A stretch of DNA of 64,000 bases, taken from positions 29,595,756-29,659,755 of the forward strand of contig JAPTYO010000009.1 in NCBI GenBank assembly GCA_036873135.1, given 5' to 3'. The notes beneath the pieces are model-generated. The model had not been told where the DNA came from and made no database searches. It worked only from the letters and a program-made list of their open reading frames with translations. The translations under genes were made by a program, and so were the position numbers. This DNA is from Clarkia xantiana subsp. parviflora (taxonomy: Eukaryota; Streptophyta; Magnoliopsida; Myrtales; Onagraceae). Shown piece by piece: positions 32,499 through 45,500 of the stretch (positions are counted from its first letter, which is position 1; every line of letters begins with the position of its first letter).

Positions 32499-33640
32499 TG
32501 ATTAACTCATAAGTTCTTCTAGGACTCCTTTTTCCTCGAGAGTAATTCAATTCATTCTTTTGGATTACAGAACGGAGAAGGAGAACAAGCACAAACCTGA
32601 GGAACTTGCCCCGAAGATATAAATATCGAATGAAAGACTTTATCTTTATTTGCTTTGCTTAATAAACATCTTCTAAATTATTCAGTTTATAAGATACTTA
32701 ATAATGTTCCTAGGAAACATTTTATTTTGAGCATGTAACCATGCTAAGAAGAAGTATTGATTATCGTTTCTCAAGCTTTATGATCCTTTTAATTAGCTGT
32801 TTGATGCATTTCTTATAAGTTTATTTCTTATATCTTCCTTTATTATTATTACTCCATTGAATAAAATAAACTTTAATGATAATCATGTGCGAAACCGATT
32901 GGATTAAATTATATTAAATTCAGACATGAAATGATTTGACCGAATGTTAAACTAGGGTAAGTTGTGCCTCGCGTAAGTGGACCTTGAAAGTGGAACACAT
33001 CGTTTCAAAGTATGAGTTTAATACAAAAGTGTTTAAAATGATGATGTGCTGAATTTTTGTTTGCATTCCTTTGGAAATAACTTACATCGGTAGAAAGTAG
33101 GATTCGAAAGCTACTACAACCTTGTAAAAATATCAACAGACGCATAAGGTGAAAACCTAAAATGCTCAGTTCAGAGGTGGGATAAAATCTCTGAAATAAG
33201 TCAGCAAACGAAAAAGGATTAAGTCGGTTAAACGATTTTCCTTCCGTACGCTACGATAACTCAGGCTAAGCATTCAAATCAAATAACACACTTCTATAGG
33301 CATAGTTTGTAAACAAAATGTTGTAGTCATTTCATCACACGTTCCCTATGGGATGATGAGAAAATGATTCACATTAATGTAAAACTATGTTCTATTGTAA
33401 TCGGTAAGACACGCTGCCATAAAAGCTGAAGAATGATAATGAGCTACTCATATCATATGCGGCATTAATTTCCGCATTAAACACGTATTTAGGACGAGAG
33501 TATGTAACTACTCTTTGAAAATACATGTTTACAGCTTAAAAGACATGGTACCGTGGTTGAACATGTGACATTACATACTTGAGGACGAATTTTCCGATGC
33601 ATTAACATGAGTCTTAATCAGACAGAAGATGATATTACTG
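32499..33640 (+). other. Non-coding spacer between gag and pol remnant in Cop-2
   Basis: AT-rich, no open frame. Part of it (about 32820-33060) matches 45780-46060 of Cop-3 on minus (for example catcgtttcaaagtatgagtttaata). Protease and most integrase are expected here in an intact copia element. Confidence 0.5.
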
Positions 33641-35760
33641 ACATCAGGTCCCACTTAATTGGAGTGGGAGAGATTTGAACCAGCAACTCAAGTGAATGAC
33701 ATGGTAAATGACAATGGGAACATTTTCATTATAAATCTAGTGGAAGGACTAAACACCTACCATAAGTAATCACTGTTGCTGTATGGACGAATCAAGTTGA
33801 ACCTGATTATCGTAATGCTGAACCAGGATTGTTGCAACTACCTTTTCTACTCATTGTTCCCATTGGGAGTGATCCGACAAACTTGGTTCCAGATCCTAGT
33901 GATCAAGGAATTCATCTTTGAAGCAAAACTCCGAGACCGAGAAGTCGTACAAGGAAAGTTGTTGGTTATGGTTCAAGCACTGCTCTTGTACCCAATAGAG
34001 CCCCGATAAGAAGCGTCATTTCTAGTGGGAGAACTGATCCCAATTGGAAAAAATGCTCCGATAAGAGGCATTATTCTGAGTGGGAGAAATATTAAGACTT
34101 AAAGACGGGATGATCAAGCCTAGACGAAAGTCAAAGGCATCAAACTTCTCCAAGAAGTATCCCATCTGGAAGAGTGATAACCTCACTTCATCGACAGTCG
34201 ACATGCATTGGAAAGACCCCAAGTGGAGAAATGGAAGAAAATAATAAATGAGAGAGATCGCCTGAATGAAAGCCATTAAAGTCAATAGTTGATTTACCTG
34301 CTAACTACAGGGACATAAGGATAAGGTGATTCCTGAAAGAAGGCTCACCATTGATGGAAAAGGTCGAGCTATACACAGCTCGGCTCGTTGTGAAAGGCTG
34401 TACCCAACTTCACATAGTGGACTTTGACAAAACATACTCCACACCTGTGCGTAAAACCACGGTACAGGGCCATTCATGGTCCTGGTTGCAGGTTTAGATT
34501 ACGAACCTCACCAAATGAGTATAAAGACCGCATTCCTCCTCGGAAACTTGGATGAAGAGATCTACATGGAGCAACCGGAGGGTTTTATTACTCATGGTAA
34601 TGAACGTAAAAGTTTGTCAACTCCATAGGTCCATCTACGGTCTTGAACAGTTGTCTCGGAAATGGTACCACAAATTCCACGAGAAAATCGTAGGAAACTG
34701 ATTTGTGAATCTTCATGAGAATCCGTGCGTGTATTATAAGATCTCCGGGTCTGGGTATGTCATCTTAACTTTACACGTGGAAGACATAATTATTGCTGTA
34801 AACGACATAAGATTAATGAATAAGTCAAAGTTCTGGTTGACATATGTATTTGAGATGAAAGACATGGGAGAGGCCACGTACATCTTGGGCATTAAAATTG
34901 CTAGAGATCGGGCTACCCGGAAATTGTGTCTGTCTCAAGAAACCTATATCAACAAGCTGTTGAAAATGATTCAGATTACAGGATGCCAAAATCCGTGGAA
35001 ACGTCAACGTTGTTCGGTGCACACTGTCAGACGTGACGGCCCCCAAGAATCTGGCAGAGCATGAATAGATAAAGGGTGCAGGATGTTTTAGTATGGACGG
35101 TAGTATGTTCTACGCCATGTAATGCACCCGTCCGGATATCTGTAACTCCGTAGGCCTAGTAGCACGTTTCCTATCAGATCCTGGTCATCAACATTTAAAT
35201 ACTATAAAACGAGGAACTCGTTATCCGAAAACGTACTGCCGACTACGAACTGTACTGTGAGGGCAGGAAGTTAGAATTGACCGATTACATTGACGCCGAC
35301 CGTGGTGGCAATCCAGATGATCGTAAGTCCACCACAGGAGGAGCAATCCTCCTTGCTAATACCGCCATTTCATGGATGAGCAAGAAAAATACGAGTCGCA
35401 CTGTCTGCGTTGGAATCGGAATTCGTAGCTCTCTCTAAGAATTGACAGAAAGCGGTCTAGCTTAAAAGGATTCTAACTGCGCTGCTTGGTGGCGATGTCA
35501 AGAATAAACCTCTGAAGGTCTTCTCTGACAGTCAAGCAGCCATTGCGGCAGTTAAGAATCCGAAGTACCATAGTAGGACAAGACACATTGATATGAAATA
35601 ATTTCATGCTAAATTTTAATAGTAGTAGAAAATATAATCACTATGGAATACTTGTCCACCAATAACTTGGTAACGGACCCGTTACTAAACCACTACGCAA
35701 GGACATATTCGAAAAGCATGTAAAACTGCTTTGATTGCGTAGGGTCTAGAAATGGAATAT
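33641..35760 (+). pseudogene. pol: Cop-2 pol remnant: linker, RT, RNase H
   Basis: The linker region (GRFEPATQVNDMVNDN phase) is followed by RT pieces in several phases: RLVVKGCTQLHIVDFDKTYS and VYYKISGSGYVILTLHV. The catalytic YVDD reads HVED (34774-34785), so it is inactive. EMKDMGEATYILGIKIARD and CLSQETYINKLLKM are intact in phase. RNase H follows with many stops (DRGGNPDDRKSTTGG-like at about 35300, DSQAAIAAVKNPKYHSRT at about 35528). It ends near 35750. Confidence 0.78.
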
Positions 35761-36842
35761 ATCTGTGATAGCATTTTGATATTAGAAAGTTACATTTTGT
35801 AAGCGAAAGAATTGCAACTGAGTTTATGATCAATCGACGTCATAATCTTTTGACTACATAAGATTTACGGTCTATAAACTAAGTCGTAGGAGAACGCAAT
35901 CCTCTACCAAATCTATGTCGAATGTGGGCCTTACCTAGTTACACAGGTACGGTCGTCTTGCAGAGGGATAAACCTGATTAAGCAAGACGATTATCTAGTT
36001 TCGAAGTAACTCGACGTGATCTTCGTTTTGCATATCGCCGTGATGAACTTCGTTCGTCATTAAACCACATTCTTGGCCAGATGAGAATATGTGATAGCAT
36101 GATTGACATATCCCTTTACTGTCAACCCAAAAGGTTCAGGTATGCTATCAACGTGTGCTTCATACTACGTGTGCCACGTTCGACCGCGGGGTCACAGCTC
36201 GGTTGTGCTAGGAAGGAATCCTCGTGATTCTGGCGGGCGCAAACTTGTTCACCTCGAGCTTGTGATTGATCCCATGATCCTTATGAAGAGGTACCTAAAG
36301 TATCCTAACGGACTCAGAACTCATATCTAAGGTAAGGCTCAATGCTCGCTTCCCGGCGTACGAGCGTACTGCTGAACAAAAAGGCCCAGTGACCACGTCT
36401 TTGGAAACCGGTTGGGTCTGACTAAGGATATGAGCGATGGGGATGGTCAAGTTCACCTGTAATTCACCAACTCTTGTATTCATTAGGTGGCCACCAACCG
36501 GATATTAGTTGAAGGCTGTGAATACTTGTACGGATGCCTTGAAGAAGTGTTCCTATGTGGAAACTAGGCAAATGGAGAATTATCAGTTGACCTAGGATAC
36601 ATCACGGTACAATATAAATGTTGTTTATAACAGGTTGATTTGAGAAAAGGGAATCAATGTTCCGCGGGCGCTACAACACTCCAAACAGATGAGTAGCACG
36701 ATGCCCGTCGTATCCGCCGGTCGCACGGCAAACCTTGTATGAACTATTCGGAAGCAAGGAGCATATCAAAGGAGAGAAATGTTGATGCAGATTTGGACGA
36801 CAATACATTAACAGGCACCCTCATCTTCCGGCGATTGGGAGC
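35761..36842 (+). other. Cop-2 3' UTR (about 1.1 kb)
   Basis: Conserved in all copies: Cop-1 (37201-38204), Cop-3 (42034-43150, minus), Cop-4 (54610-55742), Cop-5 (59646-60772) and Cop-6 (63692-64000, minus). It ends in the purine-rich ggcgattgggagc before the LTR. An antisense frame (36483-36295) is part of a stretch that stays partly open in several copies. Confidence 0.6.
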
Positions 36843-37200
36843 TGTAAGCATATGGTAATGGGCGCCGTAATTGGTAGCCCATAATATTTATAGTTTACCT
36901 AATGAACTTGGGTAAATGTCACATTAGGGTAATTGGGCCAGACCCAAATCCCAATTGACATGGGAGGCCCAAAATTTGGCCTCCCCAATTACATAGGCCG
37001 GCAGAAACCCTAGGTGGGGTAAAGTGGGCTTTTGTCCACTTTACTCCTCCTATAAATAAGAGGTGTTATGAGATTTTTAGGGTTAATCACAATTCCCTCA
37101 TCAGAGTGTTTCAGAGAGAAAAACCCTCCCCCTACGTAATTGTAATTACAAGCATGTACCTTGTTTAAGTATCCGTAGTGATTACTCCCCTAATCTAACA
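36843..37200 (+). repeat. 3' LTR of Cop-2, internally deleted (358 bases)
   Basis: It starts TGTAAGCATATGGTAATGG and ends ...cccctaatctaaca. The middle (after gagagaaaaaccctccccc) is deleted up to tacgtaattgtaattac. TATAAATA is at 37051-37058. Confidence 0.82.
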
Positions 37201-38204
37201 ATGACGGCATAATGATAATATTACATCAGATGTACGGTTGATAAACTAGTCGTTGGAGAGTAAAACCTCCTAACAAAATATGTCGAATTTGGACTCTGCC
37301 ATGTCACACAGGCAGATAGAATGGAAACCTAAGCCATATCAAGACCGGCTAGGAGCCATGATATTTCGAAAGAAACGCCAGGTTATGCAAAATGATCATT
37401 TGGTTTGTACACGACATTATCAACTTTTGCAGATCGCCGTGACGAACTCCATTCGTCTACCACCACATTATGGGCTAGACGAGAATCTACGATAGTATAT
37501 GACATTCCCACTCCTGATATAAAATAAATTCAGGTTATGCTATTGACGCACACTTCATACTGCGCGTTCCATGTTCGATCACGGGGTCAGGCTCTATTGT
37601 GTTAGTCGGAATCTTCTAAGATTTTGAAGGACACAAACTTCTTCACCTTGAGCGTGTGACTGATACCGGGTGCTGAATAAAGCAGCACCCAAAGTACCCT
37701 TACCACTTGGAGCTCATGTCCAAGGATGGGCTCAATGTTCGCTCCCAGGAGTACGAGCGCAATGGCCGAACAAAAAGGCCAAATGACCACATTTTGGGAA
37801 CCAGTTGAGTTTGACTAAGGATATGTGCAACGAGGATGTTCATGCATATCTGTAATTCTCTGACTCTTGTATTCACTAGGTGGCCACCAGTCGGATATTA
37901 GTTGAAGGTTGTGAATACTTGTACGGATGTCTTGGAGAAGTATTCCTTAAGGGAAACTAGGAAATTGGATAATAATATCTTACCAGGGGTATAACGTGGC
38001 ACAGAGAAGAAACAAGTTGGGAATCAACGTTCCGCGGATGCTACAATACTCTTAACCGATGAGTAACGTAAAGTCCGTTGTGTCTGCCGGTCGAACGCGA
38101 ACCTCGTATAAACAATACGAACATGATTGGATCGATGAATAAATATTGATGTGTTGGGAAACAACATATTAATTGGCACCCTCCCATTTAGGCGGATGGG
38201 AGCT
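37201..38204 (+). other. Cop-1 3' UTR, right part
   Basis: It starts atgacggcataatg, the continuation of the 3' UTR broken at 28784, and ends with the purine-rich ggcggatgggagc. No coding frame. Confidence 0.65.
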
Positions 38205-38797
38205 GTTGGCATTTAGTGTAAATGTGGCCGCCGTAATAGGAGTCCACTAATATAAGCCCATGCTAAGTCTAATTTGGGGTATGGCACATAAGGGATTTCG
38301 GGTCAGGCCAAAATCCCCATGGGCCATGCGCTGTCCAATAGGGCCGGCCCAACTAGATAAGAATTTCGGCCGAAATAGGTGATCAACCCACCTAGGGTTT
38401 TGTTCACCTCCTCTTATAAACAAGCGGTGTTAGGGTTTTCTTGGGGTTGGTCACTCTCTCCCTTTTAGTTGCTAGAAAAGAAATCCTCTCTCCCTTTTAC
38501 AAAGGGTTCGACCGAACCTATAACCAAATAAAGTAGGTGCCGAATTACTTCAAGTAATTCACCCCTGATATCCATCCAGCGACCAGATTTAATAGGCTTT
38601 GCTGTGTAGACCATAGCCTACAGATTGCTCTTTAACAATAATTCCCGTAGGAAACCGTTCGGTAGTCCGTGAACTTCCCGTGGACATCTTGGGATACGTA
38701 TCACGTAATAGGTATGTGCACCATTTTCGCTGCGTAATTAGTTACCTAGGATGTACCTAAGTTTTTATCAGTATTTATTCTTCCCTAGAATCCAACA
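38205..38797 (+). repeat. 3' LTR of Cop-1 (593 bases)
   Basis: It starts TGTTGGCATTTAGTG and ends ...cctagaatccaaca. The TATA-like CTTATAAAC is near 38412-38420. It is of the TGTTGG sub-type shared with Cop-3 and Cop-5. Confidence 0.82.
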
Positions 38798-39021
38798 GTT
38801 GGGTCATCTCTTTTATCTGTGCAATTCGTCGAGGTAGACCGGAAGTCGTAAAGGGTAAGCTCGTCCGATTTGACTAGTGGCCGACGAATTGGAAATCGAT
38901 AGAGATCTACCATTTAGGAGCTTAGAGCGTGTAGGCGGGACTAGACTTTAGGGTTTTCAATATGTTTTCAACACACTGGTGAATCAGATAACTAGCTGCT
39001 TCTCCAAAAACCACTCGGTTC
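38798..39021. other. Short flank, nothing recognised
   Basis: About 220 bases between the Cop-1 LTR and the Ogre-like LTR. No motif recognised. Confidence 0.4.
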
Positions 39022-40990
39022 TGTAAGCACTCGATTTTGACCCGGACGTAACGTCGTTACACAAGACATGTCATTCAGATGTGTCAAGTCACGAAGTGTC
39101 CAAAAATGCTCATGTGCATATTGGAGTAAATAAATAAATATGTATTTTTAAAATATCTCGGATATATTCGAAATATTTAGAAATATATATATGTAATAGT
39201 TATTTATCTGAAAGATAATTATATATAGATATTATCTGTAAGATATTTATCCGTAGTTATTTATCTGTAAGATAATTATCTGCTGGTATTATCTCCTATT
39301 AATTAGGGATAATTATCTGTAAGATATTTATCCGTAAAAATTTTATTTGTAAGTTATTTTAATTTAGGAGATTCTATCTGCAGTCTAGTATAAATTGAGG
39401 TCTAGTTAAACATCGTAAAGAGAGACCGAGATGAAACAAAAAATACTGACATATTAGCTCAAATAAATATTGTTGTTCTAATTTAAGGATTTAGTATTTG
39501 CATTATATATTGTTATTATATTATATTAGTTATATTATTATATTATCATTGTTGTGGTTATTGTATTGTTTGGGTTTTGGTTTTTTTGTGTTAGAATTCA
39601 GGTTTGATCCATGCTCCTCACCGGAACCAGAGTTCAATCGTCACCTACCCTCCGCCCAGCCCCAGCTCGTCTTCGTTCGACTTCCAGTCCTGTCTATGCT
39701 GCTCGACAAACCAACTGCTCCATCCAACGCTCCGATCCTCACCCTCTGTAGCTGCCGATGTCGTTTGGTTTCGGCCTCAGATCTTCATCACCGCCCAAGC
39801 TTCGTCTTCTCCATCCTAGTCCGATTATAGCAGTCATGTCAGAGCTTCCTTTTTCCGCCGATTCGTCCCATTCCCCCACACTGGTGACGACCCGCGACCA
39901 CATCTCCACCAAGATGTCCAGGAGCTTACAGAAGGAGAAGCAAAAATCGTAGCTGCTCATGTTGTGGCCTAAGGTAATTTCAAATACATAGTCAATAGCT
40001 CAGATGCTTTAGGTTTTGTCACTTTGTGGATTTACTTTTAACTTTTTTAATTTTATATATTATACTTACTGTACTTATAAGCTTTAGCTATGGTGTTGCT
40101 ATTGTCAGACAACGTAGGTAGCTTTTGATTTTTAGAAAAAAAACATATTATACAATACACATATAATATATAGCCCTATAGCATCCACAATGGTTTTACA
40201 TAAATCGTATTCTTTAAAGTTGGCATGTAGACATTTATGTACACTTTAAGTAATACGTAAAGTTAAGACGCACGTAAAAAATATTTGCTCTGCAATCGTA
40301 TTACTTAAACATATTACTTAAATATATTTTATTATTAAATTTTTCAACAACCACTAATAAGATATTAGCATAAATTATAAAATGAATTAATTTATAATGA
40401 AAAATTGTTTACGTAATACATAGTGCATTCCTTATATTTAAGATATGCTTTATGTAAAAACATAAATTTACGTGTGGGTCCCATCTTTAAGGAATGCTAT
40501 GTAAAACCACTGTAGAAAGTTTTTTTTACTTAACTTAAATAAACATGTAGGGCCCACATTTACGTAATACCATTGTGGATGCTCTTAGTGTAGGTTGTAT
40601 CAATTAAGTTAATGCATGCTTTCCAAGTTTACATTAGTTATATTTATAATTTAGTCAGCTTATATAATTCACTAATAAGATAATTAATTTTCCTGTAATC
40701 TGTATTTTTTTTATTCTATTTAAAAAAATAGAAAAGAAAACAATGGCAAATTATATGAATGTAAAACCGAAAGGGCGATATTATTACCATGTGTTTTGTT
40801 TCGTAATAGAACCCCCGAATTTGAATTTCTGATCGTAGGATGATTTTATACCTAGGTGTTTAATTCGTTATTCACTTAGGTAATTTAGGATTATAGTTAC
40901 CCTTAATTAACTAGTGGCGACTCTTTCTTTAATGCGCGTTTTCAAAACGTAATTCGTCGTAGGTTAGATTTAGGTCTGATAGGTTCGTTA
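39022..40990 (+). repeat. Diverged Ogre/Tat-type LTR (solo or truncated)
   Basis: The start TGTAAGCACTCGATTTTG resembles the Ogre LTR start at 3293 (minus). The end block 40770-40990 closely matches the reverse complement of 1415-1640: aacccccga, acttaggtaatttagg, ctagtggcgactctttc, gttttcaaaacgt, taggtctga. In between are AT-rich tandem ttatctgtaagata units (about 39180-39350), TATAAATT (39390) and a GC-rich block (39600-39960) giving chance frames. No primer site or internal region follows. Confidence 0.55.
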
Positions 40991-41119
40991 AAAACCGAAA
41001 AGTTAGATCGGGTTCGCTTACATCCTGGAGTTTTCATCAAACCAGACCGTCTTTAGCTCCGATTCCCAATCTGAACCCGTCAGACCGCCGATCCGGTCCG
41101 GTTCTTGTAACACTGATTA
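40991..41119. other. Short stretch with another CCGGTCCGGTTC motif
   Basis: Follows the Ogre-like LTR end. No gene. A short gatccggtccggttc occurs at 41090-41104. Confidence 0.35.
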
Positions 41120-41435
41120 TAGTTGATCACTTAAGATTCCCCCGTTACTATGCTTTGGACATATTCACAACTTTTGCGTAAATACCTCATCAACGTATTT
41201 GTGTCCCATTTCTTTGTTTGGTGTGTTCTCGGATATTTTAGAACTTTGTAATCGTATTTCTCTTTGTATTACCTTTAGGAGAAGAACTCATGTGCATGTT
41301 GCACAGAAGATAGGAAAGAAAGCTAGTGAGGCTTTTATCACTGGGACTTGGTTTGCCCAAGAAATCCCTACAATTTTTTTTCCTAAAAACTCCTACTTGG
41401 TGGATGTTTGTATGTTCCTCTTTGTTTGAAGTTAT
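41120..41435 (+). pseudogene. LINE-type RNase H C-terminal fragment
   Basis: The plus frame reads FSDILELCNRISLCITFRRR, HVAQKIGKKASEAF and GTWFAQEIPTIFF. This fits the end of the RNase H domain of plant L1-type elements (DI--L---...RR--N--AH-LAK--...W---P). It may be the rest of the fragment at 23245-23760, separated by later insertions. Short and degraded. Confidence 0.4.
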
Positions 41436-41438
41436 ATA

Positions 41439-42033
41439 TGTTGGATTTAGGGGGATAAATACTAAAGAAACAAAACACGTGTACATGCCAGGTAATCTAA
41501 TTACGCAGTGGAATAGAGGCACATACCAGTAATTGCGTTCCTGTAGTCCCAAGATCTTCAAGGGGAGTTCTGATCCGCCGGACGGCTCCTGTAAGGATTC
41601 TTGTTAAGGAATTGCCTACACGGAATGGTCTCCATACCAAAGCCTCTTGTCAATTCCTAGCAGGGACGGATCTCTATGGTAAATTGCTCAAGAAATTTGG
41701 CACCTAGAACCCTAGGGGGATTTCGGCCGAACTAGTGTGTGGAGAGGGGGAGGGATTGATTTGGTCTCAACTCTTAGGAGAAGAGAGTGATTAACTTCTA
41801 ATAAATCCCTGACAACCCATATTTATAGAGGAGGTGGGATAAATCCCACCTCCTTGCTCCACAAATAATTCTGCCGGCCTAACTATAAGAGAGGCTCAAT
41901 TTTAGGCCTCTCAAGTCAATTGGGATTTTAGGCCTAGCCCAAAATCCCTAATATGAAATTACCCAATTAGCTTAACTGTTGGGCTCATATTAAAGGGCTC
42001 ATATTACGGCGACCCATTCACCAAATGCCAACA
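41439..42033 (-). repeat. 3' LTR of Cop-3 (595 bases)
   Basis: On minus it starts TGTTGGCATTTGGTGAATGG and ends ...cccctaaatccaaca. TATA and hairpin are annotated separately. The left flank is ...gttatata. Confidence 0.85.
41840..41863 (-). promoter_or_regulatory. Perfect stem-loop upstream of the Cop-3 LTR TATA box
   Basis: GGAGGTGGGA-4-base loop-TCCCACCTCC, a perfect 10-base stem. The TATA-like ctataaatat lies just downstream on minus (41825-41816). Other copies have a different but equally paired stem at this place. Confidence 0.6.
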
Positions 42034-43150
42034 GCTCCCACTCGTCGGAATGGGAGGGTGCCTGTTAATAAGTTGTCGACCAACACATCAACATTTATTC
42101 TTCGATCCAGTCCTTGCTTCAGAATAGTTCATACGAGCTTTTTCATGCGACCGGCAGACACAACAGACGTCATGCTACTCATCAGTTAAGAGTGTTGTAG
42201 CGTCCGCGTAACGTTGATTCCCCACCCTGTAATCAACCTGCATACATCTCTGTGCCGCGCTGTATCCTTGGTAAACTGTTATTCTCCAATTTCTTAGTTT
42301 CCACATAGGAACACTTTCCCAAGGCATTCGCACAAGTATTCAGAACCTTCAACTAATATCTGGTTGGTGGTCACCTAGTGAATACAAGAGTTGGAGAATT
42401 ACACGTGAACTTGACCATCCCCATAACTCATACCCTTAGTCAAACTCATCCGGTTTCCAATACGTGGTCACTGGGCCATTTTGTTTAGCACTGCGTTCGT
42501 ATGCCAGGAAGCGACCATTGAGCTTGACCTTAGATATGAGTTTTGAGTCCGTGAGGATACTTCAGGTGCTCCTTCATAAAGCACCCGGGATCAGTCAGAT
42601 GCTCAAGGCAAAGAAGTTTGTGCCCGTCCGAATCTCAAGGATTCTATCTAGCACAACCGTGCCTGACCCCGTGGCCGAACATGGTACGCGCAGTATGAAG
42701 TGCGCGTCGATAGCATAACCCGAGTAATCAGGAGTAGGAAATGTAATATGCTACCGCAGATTCTCAGTTGGCCTAGAATATGGTTTTCGATGAACTGAGT
42801 TCATCACGGCGATATGCAAAACAAGATCATGTCGTGTTACCCCGAAACGAAATGATCATTTTGCTGACCAGGTTTTTTCGTAAGCACCGTGATTCTTGGC
42901 CGGTCTTGACATGGTAGAGGTGCCTCCTCCGTCAAGACGACCGAGCCTGTGTGTCGAGGCTGGTCCCACATTCGACATATTTTATTGGGATGTTTTACAC
43001 TCCAACGACTAGTTTATAGACCGTAAAATCTGATGTAATTCAAACATTATGATGCTGTAAGATCATAAACTCAAATTGCAATTCATCCATTCAAATTGGA
43101 AAAATTAAAAACTCAGAAATGTTGTTTGACACAATACTATCCTCCTAAAC
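42034..43150 (-). other. Cop-3 3' UTR
   Basis: Homologous to the 3' UTRs of the other copies, in reverse orientation. No sense coding frame. On plus, 42464-42718 is an open frame that corresponds to the antisense frame of Cop-5. Confidence 0.6.
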
Positions 43151-45500
43151 CCTATGCAGTCCAAGCATTTTGATATGCTTTGTGAAAACTTCCCTGCATA
43201 GTAGTTTAGTCAATGGGTCTGCAACCATATTCTCAGAGGATAAGTATTCTAATGTGATCAATTTTTATTCTACCACACTCTTCGCATAATTATACTTAAC
43301 ATCAATGTGTTTCGTCCTACTATGGTACTTTGGATTCTTAACCGCCGCTATCGCTGCTTGACTGTCAGAGTAAATCCTCAATAGCTTACTCCCGTCCTCG
43401 ACGTCAAGCAGAGCTGTTAAGAGTCGTTTAAGTAAGACAACTTCCTGTGCATTCTTGGAGAAAGTCACGAATTCGGATTCCATTGTGGATAGCGCGACAC
43501 AGGATTGCTTCTTGCATATCCATGAAATGACGGAATTAGCAAGGAGAAATACTCCTCCTGAGGTGGAATTACGATCATCCGGATAGCCACCATGGTTGGC
43601 GTCATTGAACCCAGAAAATTCTAATATCTTACCCCATAGCATAGTCCGTAGTCTGCAGTACCTTTCAGGTATCGAATAATTCGTTTAACGGCTCGTAAAT
43701 GGTGATATTCAGGATCTGATTGGAAACACGCTACTAAGCCCATAGCGTAATAGATATCTAGACGAGTGCATTACATGGCGTACATTATATTACCAACCAT
43801 ACTGAGGTACTCTGCACTCTTCATCTGTTCACACTCCGCTAGTCTTTTGGGCCCTCACGCTTTGACAGCGCGCACCCAAACGCTACCGGCGTATCTACTG
43901 GTTTGGAATCTTGGAGATTAAACCTTCTCAATAATTTTTTGATATAGGCTTGTTGGGAAAGACATAGTTTCCGAGCAGCCCGATTCCTAGCAATCTTAAT
44001 GCCTAGGATGTACGTGGCTTCTCACATATCTTTCATCTCAAATACAGATGCCATCCATGAATTCGATTCATTCATGTAACTCACATCATTCGCGACAATA
44101 AGTATGTAATCGACGTACAACGTCAAGATACGTACTTTGACCCAGAAGTCTTAACGTACACGCTGGGATCCTCGTGAAGATTCACGAATCTGTTGCCAAC
44201 GATTTCCTCGTGGAACCTGGGTACCATTGCCGAGATGATTGTTTAAGACCATAGATCGATCTTTGGAGTTTACAAACTTTACGTTCATTTCCAGGGGTAA
44301 TAAAACTATCTTTCTCCATATAGATCTCTTCCTCCAGGTTTCCGTGGAGGAACGCGGTCTTAACATCCATTTGGTGCAGCTCCAGATCGAGGCATGCAAC
44401 CAAGGCCAGGATGGCCCGGACTGTGGTGTAACGCACAGTAGGTAAGTACGTCTCATCAAAGTCCACTCCGTGAAGTTAGGTATATCGTTTCGCGAGCTTT
44501 GTAACGTTCAACGTTTCCATCAGTAGTGAGTTTCAGTTTCAGAACCCACTTAGCCCCAATTGCTCTGGGGTTACCAGGCAAATCAACTAATGACCATACC
44601 GAATTGGCTTTCATAGAGGCGATCTCTTCCTCCACTCATTCGCTTGAGGTTCATCCAACGCTTGTTTAACCGTTACCGGTTCATCAACCGAAGTCACGGT
44701 AAAAAATTCACCTCTTTCGATGTGATACTTCTTAGGATAAGTTCGGTGCCTTTGACTACGTCTAGGCTCATTATTGCCATCTTAATTTTGAACTAAACTA
44801 CCACTGGGAACAATGCTCTTAGTCAGAACAATAATCCCACTGGGAACAAGAGATCTGCTTGAACCTTCTCATACAACTTTTCTTGGATGACCTCTTGGTC
44901 TCGAGTTTCTGCAGCTGAGATTAATTTCATGGTTGCTAGGACTAGGAACCAAGGTGTTTGTACCACTCCCACTGTTTCCAGCAGGTAGTTGAGGAATTAT
45001 AGGATTCTCATCCAATGGTTCAGCAGTGTGATGATCAGGTTCCAGTTGATTCGCACCTACAGCAACAGTGATCTGCATGGTTGGATTGACTCCTACCACT
45101 GGATTTATTTTGAAAATTGTACATTCTCATTTATCATGTCATTCATTGGTGTTGACGCCTCAAATCTTCCACTCGAAGTAAGTGGGACCTAAACATCATT
45201 ATCTTGTTCTAGTTCCGTTAAGACTTCATTCGTTTTAATATTACCAAGCGTCGGAAATTCGTCCTCAAGGAACGTAACGTCTCATGTTCGACCACGCCAC
45301 CATCTTCTAGAGATTTCCTTAACAATTGTCCATTAGAGTTCGTAGTATCGTTAAAGATACTTTTCAGTCCTCTAGGTTCCAACTAGCCGAATCGGCTGTT
45401 GGATGATACGTGTGTGCTGCGCTACTCTCAAGGTTGTAGTTTGGAAAAGATCCATTTCTTTACCAATTTAGAGCTCATGTGGTCTCGTGTAACCGATTTT
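43151..45500 (-). pseudogene. pol: Cop-3 pol remnant: integrase end, linker, RT, RNase H
   Basis: RNase H is the best part (43642-43265: FNDANHGGYPDDRNSTSGG, SCVALSTMESEFV, DSQAAIAAVKNPKYHSRTKH). RT shows LDLELHQMDVKTAFLHGNLE and KLQRSIYGLKQSSRQW (44466-44182). The catalytic motif reads YVDY instead of YVDD (44117-44106). The linker (45099-44869) matches those of Cop-1 and Cop-5. Only the end of integrase is seen (about 45440-45250). Many stops and frameshifts make it inactive. Confidence 0.8.

Larger units (their letters stand above)
28785..37200 (+). mobile_element. Cop-2: copia element nested in Cop-1, with doubled 5' LTR
   Basis: Outer edges are TGTAAGC (28785) and ...ctaaca (37200), flanked by acgac / atgac. 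Inside are a partial LTR, a full LTR, primer site, leader, an open gag, a ~1.1 kb spacer, degraded RT/RNase H, a long 3' UTR and a 3' LTR with an internal deletion. Protease and integrase coding regions are not recognisable. Confidence 0.78.

Noticed and set aside
36843..38797. Two independent copia elements instead of a nest
   Set aside because: The sequence right of 37200 continues the 3' UTR broken at 28784, and the edges carry acgac/atgac, so nesting explains it better.
39498..39960. Overlapping frames in a GC-rich block (possible gene)
   Set aside because: Position and flanks match the GC-rich part of an Ogre-type LTR, as at 2010-2345. No domain seen.
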